Notes: generated from the letters alone by a model not told the origin. 64,000 bases of DNA from Ceriagrion tenellum (GCA_963169105.1 OY720636.1:71970123-72034122); one strand, 5' to 3'. Shown: positions 22,801 to 35,749, counted from the first letter of the stretch. Numbers and translations are program-made.

Positions 22801-24240
22801 GTGTTTGTCGAGAAAGTTCCAGCTAATATGCGTATTTAAATTAAGTGACTTCTCACGGTGAAAGCTGGTCCTCATTCCAAGTATACTCTCCATCTTTACG
22901 GGGAGTATAATTATGGAATACTTAAAAATTGGAGGGCTCCTTACAATGAAGATAAAATTTTAAGGTTTCCTATCGGTGTACTTTTATAGCCAAAAGAAGT
23001 AGTCTCAAGAGGAATTGAGAGTTTACAAAAACTCAGAAAATAATCTAACAACCGTATGTTTACGTAATATGGCTCAAGAAAACTTTATTTAATCTAAGTT
23101 TTACTCGCGTTACACTCAGTATCTCCAATTGCTCCAATACTGGCAGTTGCTCCAATACTGCAGACGTTTCAATTCGCGACTCGCTTATCGTCTTCACAGC
23201 ATCTGACCCGAAGAGAATTTGCATTCAACCCTCGCCGGGAAAGAGTCCCTTCATGCATTATTTGTGCCATATTTATTGATTTTGACTCAGTAAATTTTTC
23301 TTTAATGTTACGGAGAGAAACACTTTAATGCTTATGTTGCTTACCCAAGTTTTTTGCAATTTAGTTGCTATCGTCGATGGATTCATTAAAAACCTTGGGG
23401 CAGAGCATTATAATCCCTTTTTAGTATACCTTTTCTCCGCAAAAATTCGGCTCTGTGAAGATCTGTTCTACACATTTGAATGACTTTCTTATTGGGCAAC
23501 CCTCTTCGCGCGCTGAAGAAGATCAGCCATTATGGTGGGCGACCGGTGACGGAAAGCATTTTTGCCATTTAAGGAGGAGGGAAGATTTGGCAACGTACTA
23601 TTTGGAAAAAAGAGGAACGTTGGAGAGCAACTGGCGTCTGCATTATCCTAATTCGAAACGTATAGTGCATTTCATGATATTGTAGGCAGCATTGGATGGC
23701 CTAAGGAAGGATTGAAAATAATCTGAAACTTCGGCAAACATAATAAGTGGTTTTATTATTTGGCTAAAAATATTTAAAAAGGAAATAATTTTATGCATGC
23801 ATAATTTCGCTCAAATATGACACTAACGTTTTTGATGAGATATTTGGAGGGTTTTTAGTACGACAAATTCCTTACTAGGTTTAGTCATGGACAAAATTCC
23901 TTCAGGGAGCGAATTTTCAGCCCCAGAAACAGAATTCCTCTGATATTTCATAAAAAGTATGGAATCAACGACGGCCTTAATACAGGCCCTCATATTGACG
24001 GATATTTATGAAAAGTGTCAAGGGGTCGCACTGCTTTACGTCCTCTCCGATGAACGGAACTAAATTAGGGATAGGGATCACCGAAAATCTTCCGCCATTG
24101 CCGGGTTTCGTACCAAGAACCATATTATGGGAAGCCAGTAATACAACTAATACTGCACCTATTCGAACCCCAGCATAGAGAAGGAGACGAAAAGAAAAAG
24201 GTCGTGGAAAGTAAGAATGAAAGATTGAATGGAATAAGTG
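19900..24240. other. AT-rich non-coding sequence
   Basis: No gene supported. Small structures seen are an imperfect hairpin TATACTCTCC/GGGGAGTATA at about 22880-22913, a near-duplicate TTGCTCCAATACTG at 23130-23162, and a 14-bp palindrome TTATGCATGCATAA at 23791-23804. A GC-richer patch at 20510-20760 gave no recognisable protein in any frame. Confidence 0.55.
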
Positions 24241-24250
24241 AAGTCGCAAA

Positions 24251-24304
24251 ATATGATAAAGTGCCCATGATAAAGTACCCTTGATAAAGAATGATAAAGT
24301 ACTC
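24251..24304. repeat. Short minisatellite, unit about 14 bp
   Basis: Four units built on ATGATAAAGTACCC, with small differences in each. Confidence 0.85.
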
Positions 24305-24539
24305 GTCCGTGATCTTCTTATTAACCTCTATGCTCGTCATAGTTAACGTTTGATGAAAAAAAGGTCCCGTTGGAGTTTTTTTTAAACAGATATATTTTTA
24401 AGCCCTTAAATGGAGATGTTTGGCTAATTTGATTGCGATTAATCAGTGGCTTTAGGCATGTCTTGATCAGGCCATAAGCTATTTGGTTGTGTTTTTCATT
24501 GGGTTACTTTTTCTCAATTATCTTTCTTAGTCACCATCT

Positions 24540-25015
24540 CAAACCTATTTTAAGATATGACAAATTTCATTGCAGTACGTCCTGCGGTTTCAGAGATTTG
24601 TTGATATCTAGATGTGTCAGCGGTATATGATTTTCTTGAATTAAATAGATTATATCGATTTGTATGAAAAAGGCTTATGAGATTGATTTTATTTTTTGAA
24701 AGAGGTCTTCATACACACTTTGGGTCTAATATGGAGATTTATATCACATTGCTATGTTTTCGATGGTTTCAGAGATATATTGATCAACCAATAAATCTGT
24801 AGCATTTTTATACAGATTTTTGATAAATACTCCAGTTAGAATCACAATTTTTCAAAACAATACATAGTGATGTATCTCGGCGAGCGTGTAGAGAGTAATG
24901 CGGAGCTACGTGGCCAATATTTTGGCAGTATGTTCATTGGTTTCATAGATTCGCTGATCAGTCAGTGAGTTATTAGTTTTGGGTAATAATATGTAGTAAT
25001 AAGTTAAAGTTGGCA
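24540..25015 (+). repeat. Degenerate tandem repeat, unit about 170-180 bp
   Basis: Three units are recognised by GGTTTCAGAGATTTGTTGAT near 24589, GGTTTCAGAGATATATTGAT near 24766 and GGTTTCATAGATTCGCTGAT near 24938. Each is preceded by a GTAyGTyCTGC/GTATGTTCATT-like word and the last is followed by CAGTCAGTGAG. Between the anchors the units are strongly diverged, so it is an old array. Confidence 0.55.
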
Positions 25016-25375
25016 TTGCTTTGTTACTGCATTGTTTACAAATTTACACACGGATTTAGTAAGTAGTTAAATGGGCTTAACTCGGTACGATGCGTATAGT
25101 AGACCATAGAGGCTCGGTCCTTCCTAATTACTATGTTTGTATTTCCATGTATATACTTTATTTACCATCCTATTTACTAGTTAAGAGTGGTGCAAAAGAA
25201 GCGGCGTGGAGGATTTTGTTGCCCGAGGAGACCTTGTCCCACCCAACCCTATTAGTTCGGGCACTCCCTTTTGACCTCGCGCTGAACAACTCCACCCCGT
25301 AGGGATAGGTGGAGAAATAGGGAGATAGATATGTACGGCTTTTCTACGACAGAATTAACTACGTCTCTAGGGAAT
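25016..25375. other. Mixed non-coding sequence
   Basis: No feature supported. A short frame at 25090-25302 has no known motif. Confidence 0.5.
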
Positions 25376-25379
25376 CGGA

Positions 25380-25870
25380 TCAGGGTGTGTCGGAGATTTG
25401 GCGGAGCTTGGAGTGTTCCACGGCCGAAGGGGAAGGAGGAGGAGCCGGGGAAGGAAATAAGGAAGGAAGTGAGGCCGGGGCAGGAGGAGGAGGAGTCGGT
25501 ATAGGTACATACAGGCGGAGCGACGAGTTCGTCGAGAAGGGACTAAGATGGGTGCAAATGAGGTCCAATTAACCGGCGCACAATGGCACAGGTCGATCTG
25601 ACCCAGGGCAGAAAGGGATCTCTCTCTCCAAACTCGGAAGCCAAGGGGATGTGGAGTGTGGAGGAGGAGGTTAGGGCGTGGAGGGAACGCGTCTCCCCTC
25701 GTCTCACCCCGGTCGTTGATTGGTCTGCCAAGGAATGAAAGGTCAAAGTGAGGAACAAAGAGGCAAGAGGTAAGAAAGGAGTTGCTGTGAGCCGAGAAAC
25801 TCGAATGAAGAGCGAGGAGGTGAAGTGGTCGAATGAATGAATGAATGTCTCGCACTCTAGAGCGAGCGCT
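25380..25870. repeat. Purine-rich island with (GAAT)n
   Basis: The + strand is G/A-rich over most of the block, ending with four GAAT units near 25829-25845. Three overlapping frames on the minus strand (Ser/Leu/Pro/Arg-rich) and one on the plus strand (Gly/Glu-rich) arise from the bias. Confidence 0.6.
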
Positions 25871-26604
25871 TGGGGTGAAGTCGTAATTTCGACGAAGAAA
25901 TTAAATTTTTTGCTGTCTTGTGGAACGGCGGTATGCAAAAGATGATATACATAATGAGTATGCTATCTTCAACATTATCTAGTGTGATCTTTTTACAAGA
26001 AATGCTTCCGCACTGAAACATTTAGTTGCTCGACAGAGCGGTAAATACCATAAAAACAACGAAGTACCTTGCCCCATGGAGCAATGATTTTTTGAGAGTA
26101 CTTAATGAGTATACTATCTTTGACGTGATTTATTGTGATTTGTAGTAGCAAAAAATGTTTTTAAAATGAAATATCTCATTTTTTTGTGGAAAAGTAGAAA
26201 ATTATAACCACCGCAGCTAAGCGAAACATTTCATTGTTATTTGCAGTAGTGTGAAGTTCACGCGCCCTTAAACAATTGGCTTCCCACTTAAACGTTTTTA
26301 GCAAAAATTTTCTTCGAAACCTATACCGTCGATTACAGAGTCTTAAAAATAAGGCTTCCGGCTGATTAACTTCTACGCAAGAAAAATATTCCGCTATTAA
26401 AAACATTAATAATTTGACTCCCTAGGGAGTGTGCTGCGGAAAAAATTTAATGAGTTCGGAAAATGTGTGTAACTTTAGACAAGAAAAGTTTCAAGGACAT
26501 GCTTATATATTTTGATAACATTATATGAAATATTAGCAAGTGCTCTTGAATTGACGAATAACCAAGCAATTGCAATACAATGATGTACGGTACGAAGAAA
26601 GATG

Positions 26605-26634
26605 AAATAATCATAGGGCTTTCTATGATTATTT
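26605..26634. repeat. Perfect 12-bp inverted repeat, 6-nt loop
   Basis: AAATAATCATAG and CTATGATTATTT flank the loop GGCTTT. No U-run follows, so a terminator-like role is not indicated. Confidence 0.8.
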
Positions 26635-27014
26635 AGGCTTAAGACTAAGGAAGTTTCACATATATTAGCACAATATTTTTTGATCAATAAGTAAAATCTG
26701 TCCTTTCAAATGAATAATGATACATGGTGAAAGAAAATAATGAAAATTGCTTTTTATAAATGTGATAATATGCAAATGATCCTATTTGATAAATTCGCCT
26801 TTTATTTATCATTTTGTGGATAACTACGTCCGTTCAAAAAGCTAGTAGGATGATCTTATTAAAAGAATGAACTTCTTATAAAAAATGAAATTGTTACTAC
26901 CACAATATTATTTTGGGGTAGTTTAGTTGTTACTTTCTTAAAATTGTTTATTTGATTCTCAAGTGTAATTAACTGTTTAAGTTAGCAAAATTGGTTTTAG
27001 AGGATATATTGGGT

Positions 27015-27065
27015 CATAAAATGAAACGAGCCACCATTTTATAGCGGCCACCATTTCATTTTATG
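27015..27065. repeat. 12-bp inverted repeat enclosing a short duplication
   Basis: CATAAAATGAAA (27015-27026) and TTTCATTTTATG (27054-27065) pair perfectly. The 27-nt interior holds GCCACCATTTTAT, of which GCCACCATTT is repeated at the start of the right arm. Confidence 0.7.
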
Positions 27066-28222
27066 TGCACTATTGTAGCGGTGTAAACTGCAAATATTTG
27101 CTTATGGGACGCCAATGCTCTAGTTGCTGGTAGTTAAAAACTATCATATTGTTATATATACATTGCTCTTTCACCAAGAGCATATATGTATTTGTTCCCT
27201 ATCTTCACATGGTATGATGTAGTTACGGCTAATATGAAGCTAAAACTTTCGCTTATGATCAAGGCAACAACTGTTGAGTAATTGGCGTGATTAAGTCTAA
27301 TATTCATTACCTGGTTATGAGAAGGTAATGGTATAATTTTCTATGAACATGTAGACTAGTTGCAACGTTACCCTTATCGGCCAACGATTCTCAGGAAGTT
27401 CTTTGCATCGACGCCGCGAGTTCACGCAACCCGGAAAACATCTATACTCTTGGAACGTATACATTCAAGGCGTAAAAGAGACACTGAAGGAATACATAAT
27501 AGTATTACTCGCCCACTTTCGGTTGGTGAATATCTCAACAGAACAGGTTATTACTACATCCATCGACAAAAGTTAACAATGGGATGAATGGTCATTCTTG
27601 AGAAGCATGACTCAAGATAGATCGAGGGCCTGAAGAACTGGGTAAAAGAACTAAGTAAAACATCGTGATTCAAAAATAGCTTTAAAAAGCGTATTTGTGA
27701 TAAAATACAACTAATGAAATTTCCGCATTCCATTAGTTTCCACGCACGTATTTGCACTGGCGTATAAACATGTTAAGGTATAATCAATCCTGGTTTTGCT
27801 TATAATTAAGTTAAACCATTAGATTACATATTTCACAAATAAATGTGACAGTAACTTGATGTTAGTTTAAGGTGTTAAGGATGGATGGATGTTTGGCATA
27901 TTGGTAGGACGCTGTCGACGTTTTGGCTTATGCGTTATCCATTGGAAATTATACTCATTGTTTTCCTTTGAGGTCTGACCATGCTTTATGAAACCTGATA
28001 TAAAAGTATGTTAATGTAGTGAAATTGTTAGTCAGGTACATGCACATTTTATTGTACCGCATCTGATTTTCTAGTCGCAACGAAAGCAGATTTGGAGCTA
28101 TTGGAGTGCATTAGGATATGTTACGGAATGCAGTTGATGTTCTGTTATAAAGTTGAACAACCAAAAATCAGTTGGAGTTTTAACTGATAGCGTACATTTT
28201 TATTGCCATCCGTCTACATCTG

Positions 28223-28564
28223 TTGAAATTCGTCAAGTTTTCCTTCGAATTTCTGCCGCGGATCGTCGGTTGTCGAGCAAAGGTTTCTTACGAACAGGGG
28301 GCCTTCCCTGACAGTTCCCGCGGGCTACTTGATCACGGCATCGCAAGTTTTCGACAGCGGTGGAATAGATGGGAGGAGGAGATTCGGTATGGGATGGGTG
28401 GAAACCACATTCAAACGTTCATGGTGAGTGCCTTAGTTGACTGCCAGCCACTATCCCCTTGGGGTGAAACTCGATGCCTTACTCCAGATGCGCGATACGT
28501 TGTGGTGAGACTAGGGGCAAGTGTCGCTGAGGAGGCTCCCGTTTTGAGGCCTCAGGTAAACTAA
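28223..28564 (+). other. CpG-richer block with open frame, not assigned
   Basis: A 113-codon frame runs through a locally GC-richer segment and a GTGAGT donor-like site follows CGTTCATG at about 28423. The peptide (Arg-rich, Trp pairs around RQRWNRWEEE) is not recognised. An unrecognised exon, a promoter island or chance are all open. Confidence 0.15.
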
Positions 28565-28569
28565 AAGAT

Positions 28570-30770
28570 CTGGGGGTGCCTCCAAATTCCACATGCGTGC
28601 TTAGTTCTCTATGAGGTGGTAAACTTGTTGCGGAAGTTGCTAGCGGATGATTAAACTTCGGATGCTAGTCGTATGTTTCGGAAGAAAGAAGCACATCCCC
28701 TGCTTTGTCTTAGATATAAGCTGTTCAGCAATAAGTTGTTCAGTGCAAAAGCTCCCCATCTAATTGCTGTTTATTTTGCTGCAAAATTAGAAAATTATTT
28801 ATTTTCTGGTTGGAATTCAGTTTATTAGACTTGAGATCTGATTTGGCGTTAAAAATGCAAGCAAATAAATGTGTTAATTGTTGCAACGAAGAGCATATAC
28901 CATCCTGTGAGAATTTAACTGTTTTACTATAACAATAAATTATATAAGTGTCTTATAATCAAATAAGATTTTCCTGTGTTACAATGACAGATAGAATAAT
29001 GACATAGATAATAAAATTAGACATCCAAATATTATACTCATTGTCACAAAAGTTTTACTGAAGGATTTCATTCTAAACTACGTACCCTTTGTAAATACAG
29101 TAATTATTCATTCTGTAATATTAAGTGGTTCAGCAAAAGCCTAAATTTCTGAGGAGATCTTATTCTGCAACATATCTCTATACGTTAAATTTTTCAGTAA
29201 ATTATGCTTGTAATAGTGGAGAATCATAGAAAAACATTTCAATTCGATTCATCTCAACTTGGATTATTTTACATCGCTGGCGACCTATAACTTTTATCTA
29301 TTACAAAAAATTAACTAACCGTCATCAAAATCAAATCCTTATCATATATTTCATCTTAAGGAAATTATAATCTTCAGAAAAAGACGTATTGTTACACTCT
29401 GTAATGCGGTTTGCAATGATGTCTTTTGGTATGTGCAAAGAATCAAGAACACCCAATTATTTTTACGAAGGCCATCAATGAAAGGCGGTGTTGTGGAAGA
29501 GCTTGCAGGATGGGCATGTACTAAGGACGATCAAAAAGACCCCGCGACTTTTTATGGCATCAAAGATTCATTGCTCTCATGTCGGTAGGGCCCGGAAGGA
29601 AGTTCTAGGAGTACGCGATGAAAAATTAAGGGCTGACGAAGTAGAAAGATTCTTCGGGCGTGGAAAGAGGCAAGGGAGAGAGGGAAGAGGCAAAAGCGTA
29701 CGTACTCTGGTATGTAAATGAGCTATTGCTTGTCGATTGGATAAAAGTATTGTTGCAACTGTTTCTCTGAATAATGATCTAAATTGGGCCAACAAGGGCA
29801 ATTAATTTGGAATAATTGGCCTCTGAGACCAATGGGTATACGGCTTCCATAAACGCGGATAATTTGACCGCAGTTAAATAGAAATCGATTTTTTAGCGTG
29901 GTATGGATAAAAGGTTTGTAAAAAATTCTTAGTCTCTATACACATCCTTGTCGGTTTCTGTAAAATTTCTATGATGTATTCTAAAGCTTGTGTTGTGACA
30001 TTCTGACTGCTTGTTGATTCTGGACAGCTTTTTTATCTGCTCGCCGCGAACGGCGGAACTTCCCAGGTTTTGATTTTACCTGGGATTAGTGCTGGATACC
30101 TAGCGTGGAAGCACCCCGTTCCATTCACTCAAGTGATGGCTTGTGCGGTATTTCGTCTATATAGATGTAGATTCTGAGAATTGAATAGTGTTTTGACCGA
30201 TAATTTTCATCATTTCAATCATTTACTCAAGTAAATTTTGGTAAACTAATCAAAATGTTATGTAATTGATCAACATATAGGTATATGATATAATATTGCC
30301 GGGTCAAAGGAAGTGGTTCGTAAACCTAGCCCCCACTGTTATTTTTGGATTTAAATAATAGTTATTGTCTGTTCAAAATGAAAAATACGGGTCCAGAATG
30401 TACTATCTTTATGGCATTGTATAAAATACATGGAAACTTCTCTGAAAAAAACAAAAGTACCTATCTAAATTTGCGTAAGGGATATGTGCACTTGTGGAAG
30501 TAAATAATTCTCTTGAATCTTCACATTTACGGTTTTCCCAACTGCAGATCTTTACCATTTGTCCTTACAAACGCTGCTAGCATGTCCATACAAATGCTGC
30601 AAGATTCTGTGGCTTCGATTGTGTTATAATTCTCATACGCCTGGTACTGAGTCTTCCATTCGGGGGATTCACCTGTTCCGTCTTCACAAGCTTACCTTTT
30701 GGTTGAGTTTCATTCTCCTCCGAGTTGAGGAGTGTGACACGTATCGCGTGCGGTTAACAATATGTGGAAA
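28570..30770. other. AT-rich non-coding sequence with a small purine patch
   Basis: No gene supported. A purine-rich patch at about 29580-29700 gives two antisense low-complexity frames. Part of 30040-30180 reads like interspersed repeat sequence, but no second copy in the window confirms it. Confidence 0.5.
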
Positions 30771-30774
30771 GTAT

Positions 30775-31060
30775 CGCCGATCTTTGGCGTGGGGGTCGGA
30801 GGGGAGAGGGCGTCACGCTGAGAGGAACCAAAGCTGACAACGGGACGGGAGAAGGTGGAAGAGGAGGACGAAGTCGTAATGGCGGCGCTAACGGCCGGCC
30901 TGCGGCGATGCGATCAACGTGACGACGACAGAGCGATTTCTCCAACCCCGGAACCATCCTTTTCCACGCCTCCCCGCCGGTGACACCGAATGACACCACT
31001 CGATGACACCACGCCCCTCGATACCGCCCCATCTCTGGCGCTCTCCTGCGGGCCAATGAA
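30775..31060. repeat. GC-rich, purine-biased island
   Basis: G/A-rich at 30780-30880, then mixed and CpG-rich to about 31060. Three overlapping minus-strand frames of different phase lie here, none with a motif, which argues against a single true exon. Confidence 0.4.
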
Positions 31061-31069
31061 TAAAATAGC

Positions 31070-31890
31070 CCAAGAATGAGTGATTGTAAACAAGAAATCA
31101 ATACGGAAATGACATAGGACGTAATCACGAGCACGGGTCCAAGGCGTCGGCATATGGAAATTCGTCATGAAAATATATTTTATTGCGACTGGGAATTGGT
31201 CAAGTGGCCAGTTATATTGTGGTTATTTTGCAGCAGTATTGAGGATATGATCTCATCTGAAACTTTGGGGAAAACCATGTTCCTGAGGAATGATTATAAT
31301 CGTCACAATATCAAATAGGCAACCCAAAAAACCACTGCTAGAGAATGGAGTAACGTAAATTCCTTTTTACCGCTCGTTCACTACAAATGTCTGAAGGAAG
31401 AGTATATTATTTTAGACTGTGTGGACTCTAGATGAGAAAGTCTATTTCTAATTTTTGTTCTAAGAAACTCGACATGAATATGGATGGTTTGGGGATGTAG
31501 CTAACTGATACATTTACCGTAATTGCAAATTTCTGCTTCGTATTCCGGTCAGATCAAACAATTACTTCGAGGAAAATTTCCGCAGTTTGGCAGTTGTCAG
31601 TGGTATGGCTGTAGAAGGAAACGAAATGGGTAGAGATTTTCTTCTAGGAAATTTCTACGCATTCCTTTTCCTTTATTTCCTTGTAGAAATTGTGAGACCC
31701 AGGTACGATTTCGGGTCCAGCCAAGTGTAATTTTAATGGCGAATTTCCAACTTTTGGTGTTGTATTTTTGTAACCGTGTGCGTGATTTTGTTTGCACTCG
31801 ATCATTTTCAATTTTTTCAAAGAACCATTGAATTTTACTGTTGTTCAAAAAGTTGGTAAGACTCGCGGTCACTCACAGTTATAATCATGT
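31070..31890. other. AT-rich non-coding sequence
   Basis: Nothing supported. The minus frame at 31597-31872 is Lys/Arg/Asn-rich without a known motif. Confidence 0.5.
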
Positions 31891-31896
31891 AAACTG

Positions 31897-31940
31897 ACGC
31901 CTGTGCTGACGGCAGGCGTGAACACATTTGCAAAATGTGT
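31897..31940. repeat. Two adjacent perfect hairpins
   Basis: Hairpin 1 is ACGCCTG (31897-31903) with CAGGCGT (31913-31919). Hairpin 2 is ACACATTT (31922-31929) with AAATGTGT (31933-31940) and a 3-nt loop. Only two bases separate them. The function is unknown. Confidence 0.75.
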
Positions 31941-31944
31941 CTCC

Positions 31945-32435
31945 TCGGATGTTCACCTGATATAAAGATGACTTGACAGAGTAACTTGTTAGCACACTTG
32001 ACCGCAGTTAGGAGGTCAGTCTACGGAACTTATTTGAGTCGAATAGGCTCCTTGTTATGAATTTCCGTATTTTTTGTAATAACAAGAGTGGAGTTTGAGC
32101 TGATTATATGAAATTGGAAGAAATTGCCGAGGTAAAAATCCTCCTGAGCCAAGAACCGAGAAACGGATTCTTTGTTCAGCCAAATAACCAAAGGTACGAG
32201 ATTCAGTTTTCGGCCAAGGTGGCATTATCTCATGGAAAAAATCCACGAATTTTATTGCTGTGTAGCCTCGTCACTTGTCCACGAAAAAGAGAAAAAAATC
32301 CCTTGTTACGGTAATTGAACCATATACCTTTCGTTGGCCCAAATAATAAAAAGTCCGTGGTTTGGTTCCTGGCTCACCTAGTTCTTTCCTCATGACAATT
32401 TATACGTATCTCACTGCCTGGTATTTCGTCTGAGC
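31945..32435. other. Non-coding sequence
   Basis: No feature supported. The overlapping sense and antisense frames at 32055-32314 carry no recognised motif. Confidence 0.5.
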
Positions 32436-32439
32436 TTAA

Positions 32440-32995
32440 GACCTTCAGAGATGAAATAGGATGGAAAATGTGTGTGTTGTTGTGGTTAGATGGGGCCTGG
32501 AAGAAGCTAGAAGCGATGGAGGATCGCGTAACAAGGGAAGAAGCGAGGGACGTGTTCGTGTGCATGTGTTAGTGGAAGACGGGCGCGGTGAAGGAAAAAA
32601 ATGAAGAAAGAAAAGCGTGCGCGGCTGGATAAAGTGTGGGAATGGGCCGCTTTATTGGCCGTGATGGCGGAGCGGCAGAGGAGAGATGTGGGACTGTAGG
32701 GTGGAATGCGGGGCGTTGGAATGGTTGAGGAAGCGGTAGGAGGAGGAGGACGAGGCGCCGGGACTCGGTTTGTGTGGGTTTGAGGGAGAGAAGAGGAATG
32801 GGAGGACGACGAAGAATGATGTGAGACGTGAGGTTCGAGAGAGCGGCAATACGAAGAGTTGGGAAGGGCCTCGTTGCGGATGGAAAGGAAGGAGATTGGC
32901 TCGAAGGGTGTGAGATGGAAGGACGAAAGGAGCTGTGCGTCGTCATTGGGTTCTAACTCTTCCCCCTTCCCTCCCTCCTCCCCTTCCTCGTGTTC
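32440..32995. repeat. Purine-rich island ending in a short pyrimidine block
   Basis: The + strand is G/A-rich to about 32935, then switches to a C/T run at 32955-32995. The 125-codon minus frame is a Ser/Pro/Leu-rich composition effect. Confidence 0.6.
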
Positions 32996-32999
32996 TGCA

Positions 33000-34880
33000 T
33001 CTCATTGTCGAAACCGAAGGAAGCATTAGGCTCCGAGCTGCATAAATCGACTGTAAGTAGTGGGATGATCCTACTCACGGACTAGTGCTGTTGAATTGCT
33101 GTCGGAACCAATAAGGTCTAATACCATGTTCTGTGCTAATCTTACCTGTGCCAAATCTAAAAACGGTGCACAGATTACGGAATTAGCGGGCTGATATATA
33201 ATTTAATCCGAATTAGGGTCATTTAAATTATTTTCACATGAAGTGACTCACTAAGAGAGTACTTTAGCACTAAATGATGTTCTATTAATTAGCCTCTAAA
33301 TTTAGTTTTACCCTTTGGTTTTAGTTACTCCTACCACTATTGTTTTACCGTACCATCTAATTTAAGAACTGAACCCTTATGCAAAGAAAAAATTCTTACC
33401 CGCAGCAATAGTTAAACCAGCGACCTTAATATAGAATGGGTACTTATATCGTTCTCATTGTTCAAAATTGGGATAAGCTGAGTTATCATTGGCTATGTAC
33501 GAACAAAACCGATTGCGCTGACTTTCAGTATCGTTCATTAGGGTGCAGACGTCCAGATTTTAGGTTTAACACGCTTGGCTACCTGTAGTAACATCGGAAA
33601 ACAACGTGTGCAAAAATTTTACTCGTCTCTGAGTGATGGACGCAGGATTTGAGCCCAAATGGAATAGAATAGAAATAAGATTACCTTCGCCGGAGAGAAG
33701 GGATCTTTGGGAACACTCTGTATTCAGCCAAGGGCGCTTGGAAAGATAATGCTCACACTTAAGCTCTTGAAGTAAATTCAGCTAGGATTCATGTCAGTAA
33801 CACTGCTATCCAAACAACAATACATGGTATGCTACCGAGTACATTATATGTAATTTTGAACTGATGATATTATCAAAGAAATGCACCTTCACGTTGACCG
33901 TGCTTGTATTGAGAATCAGTCCGTACGTTGTACTCCGGGCAGTGTGTGCATTTAATGTGCTTTTAAATAAAAGTGTTGGGGTACCAAAGTTTTACTCCTT
34001 GCGAGGGCCACGTGTAATCCTAATGTTCTTACTCATTCCCGAACTCTTTATTAAACTGATTCTTGATAGTACACCATGCCTTTCTATAATTACCTAACAA
34101 TATCCAGCCAAACTGCCATTCTAAGAGTTCCTAAACTATGATCATTTAGTACCTAAAAGTGTGGGATACTTCAGAGTAAGTCTTTGGTCCATTTCTTCAT
34201 GTTAGTGTAGTTTTTAAGTGACCAAGAGAAAAAGTGTACAATGATATATTCTCTTCCGTTTGTGTTACGAGTAACTCCCCTTCCTTTGCTTTTCACGAAA
34301 AAGAGACAAAAGAAATTGTAAATCTGAGAGTCTTGGCCTGGGAGACATGAGAGGGCGTGTGATACGGATTCCAACACATGTAGAGGAGTAGGAGAGAGAA
34401 TGAGAAAGAGATTGAGAGACAAGAAAGAATGCTCGGATGTCGCTAACTTGGGCAAAATATTACATATTCCTTTGAGTGCAGCAAAGTTGAACGTTTAATA
34501 TGTCATCATAGTAACGTGTTTAAAATTATGGAATACCAATCTTTTGCTTTTTAAGAGGGCATAATAGTACATGGTAATTCTAATATTCCTACTTATATAT
34601 CCTGGATACTTGAGTTGAAATATTGAATTGACATTGCATGCAAAACTAAAGATGCAGCTTTTAGCACTTTCAGGCTACTCCTACTACCGTTTAAACTATG
34701 TATGTATAAGAATCTTTGCCACTGTTGATACGTTTTCATTTCATGAGTTTTTTTTCATGTAAAATCTGCATTATGACTTCTGGAGCAGCAAGAAGTGATT
34801 AAGGAATTGTTGTATGTTCCCTTTCGTCGGTGAAATCCTTTCCTACGCACGGAAGAGACAACTGCAAAAGGAAAGCCATG
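33000..34880. other. AT-rich non-coding sequence
   Basis: No gene supported. At 33640-33665 the minus strand reads GGGCTCAAATCCTGCG, a B-box-like word, but there is no A box or second copy. Confidence 0.55.
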
Positions 34881-34884
34881 CGTG

Positions 34885-35745
34885 GTGGTTGGACGACAGC
34901 AGGGGATGTAGAGAGCGCGTGATACAGAATTCGACGCGGAAAGAGAAGAGGGAAGAGGGAGAGGAAAGATTGGTCGGAGAGGAAGACGGTGTGGATGTCG
35001 CAAACACGCTAGGAATACAACTTGGAATCGATACGTTAGCAGGGGGTGGAGGAGCCGGAGAAGCGTTGTGGGTTTTCGGAGAGGGGGTGGAACAGGGAAC
35101 AGTGGGGGAGGGGAGGGGTTGGGGGTGGTAGCGGCTGGAAAGGGGGTTGGGGGAGACCCGAAGAGTGGGACGAGTTCGCGAGGGGAGAGCGGTTAGGCTG
35201 ACGGTAGACGAGGGAGAAAGGGTATTTTGTGTGAGGGAGTGTGGAGTGGGGGGGTGGAAGACTTGGGAGTGTGGAGTAGGAGAAGGAGAGTTTTGGGTGG
35301 GGGGGGCGCTGTGTTGGGAGGTCGGCCCAGATGACTCTTGACGCAGAAGAAAGGAGTGTGGAGGGGGTTGGAGGGAAGAAGAAAAGTGTGATACGAAGAG
35401 GCGGAAGGAGTAAGGGTGGCTCGGGGGGGGGGGGGGGGGGGGGGCGGAGGAGAACAAGGTGGAGAAAGGGATGTGGTAGTGATAAAAAAAGGGACAAAGA
35501 AGGGGTATATATGTGTGTGTGTGTGAGGGCGAGGTCAGTGGGAAGGGAGTCCGAGAAGGAGGGGATTTGGGCGTAGGGGTTAGGGTGGAACCAACGGGGA
35601 CCACTGGTCAGCCGAAATAAGTAGCCAAAAAGGTTGAGGAGCTCTGGGTGTAGGGGGAGGATCAGAGAGGGACTGGTGGAGGCGTGGGTGGGTAGGTGGG
35701 AGTCCGTGGGACCAGAAGGGGTAGTGGAAGGAATAACGGCGGCTG
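34885..35745. repeat. Longest purine-rich island of the window
   Basis: About 850 bp with a G/A-rich + strand, including a run of 22 G (35423-35444) and (TG)n at 35512-35526. It produces the two longest frames of the window on the minus strand (253 and 283 codons, Ser/Pro/Thr/Leu-rich), which overlap each other in different phases. That is expected where one strand is nearly pure pyrimidine, because stop codons all contain purines. No domain or signal supports translation. Confidence 0.7.
35423..35444 (+). repeat. Poly(dG) run of 22
   Basis: Uninterrupted homopolymer within the purine island. Such a tract can form a G-quadruplex and is also prone to assembly length error. Confidence 0.9.
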
Positions 35746-35749
35746 TGTG

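Larger units (their letters stand above)
25900..28220. other. AT-rich non-coding sequence with two inverted repeats
   Basis: No coding feature. Contains the inverted repeats listed at 26605-26634 and 27015-27065. A frame at 27360-27587 has no recognised motif. Confidence 0.55.

Noticed and set aside
33640..33665. B-box-like word on the minus strand (GGGCTCAAATCCTGCG)
   Set aside because: It is isolated, with no A box or element boundaries.
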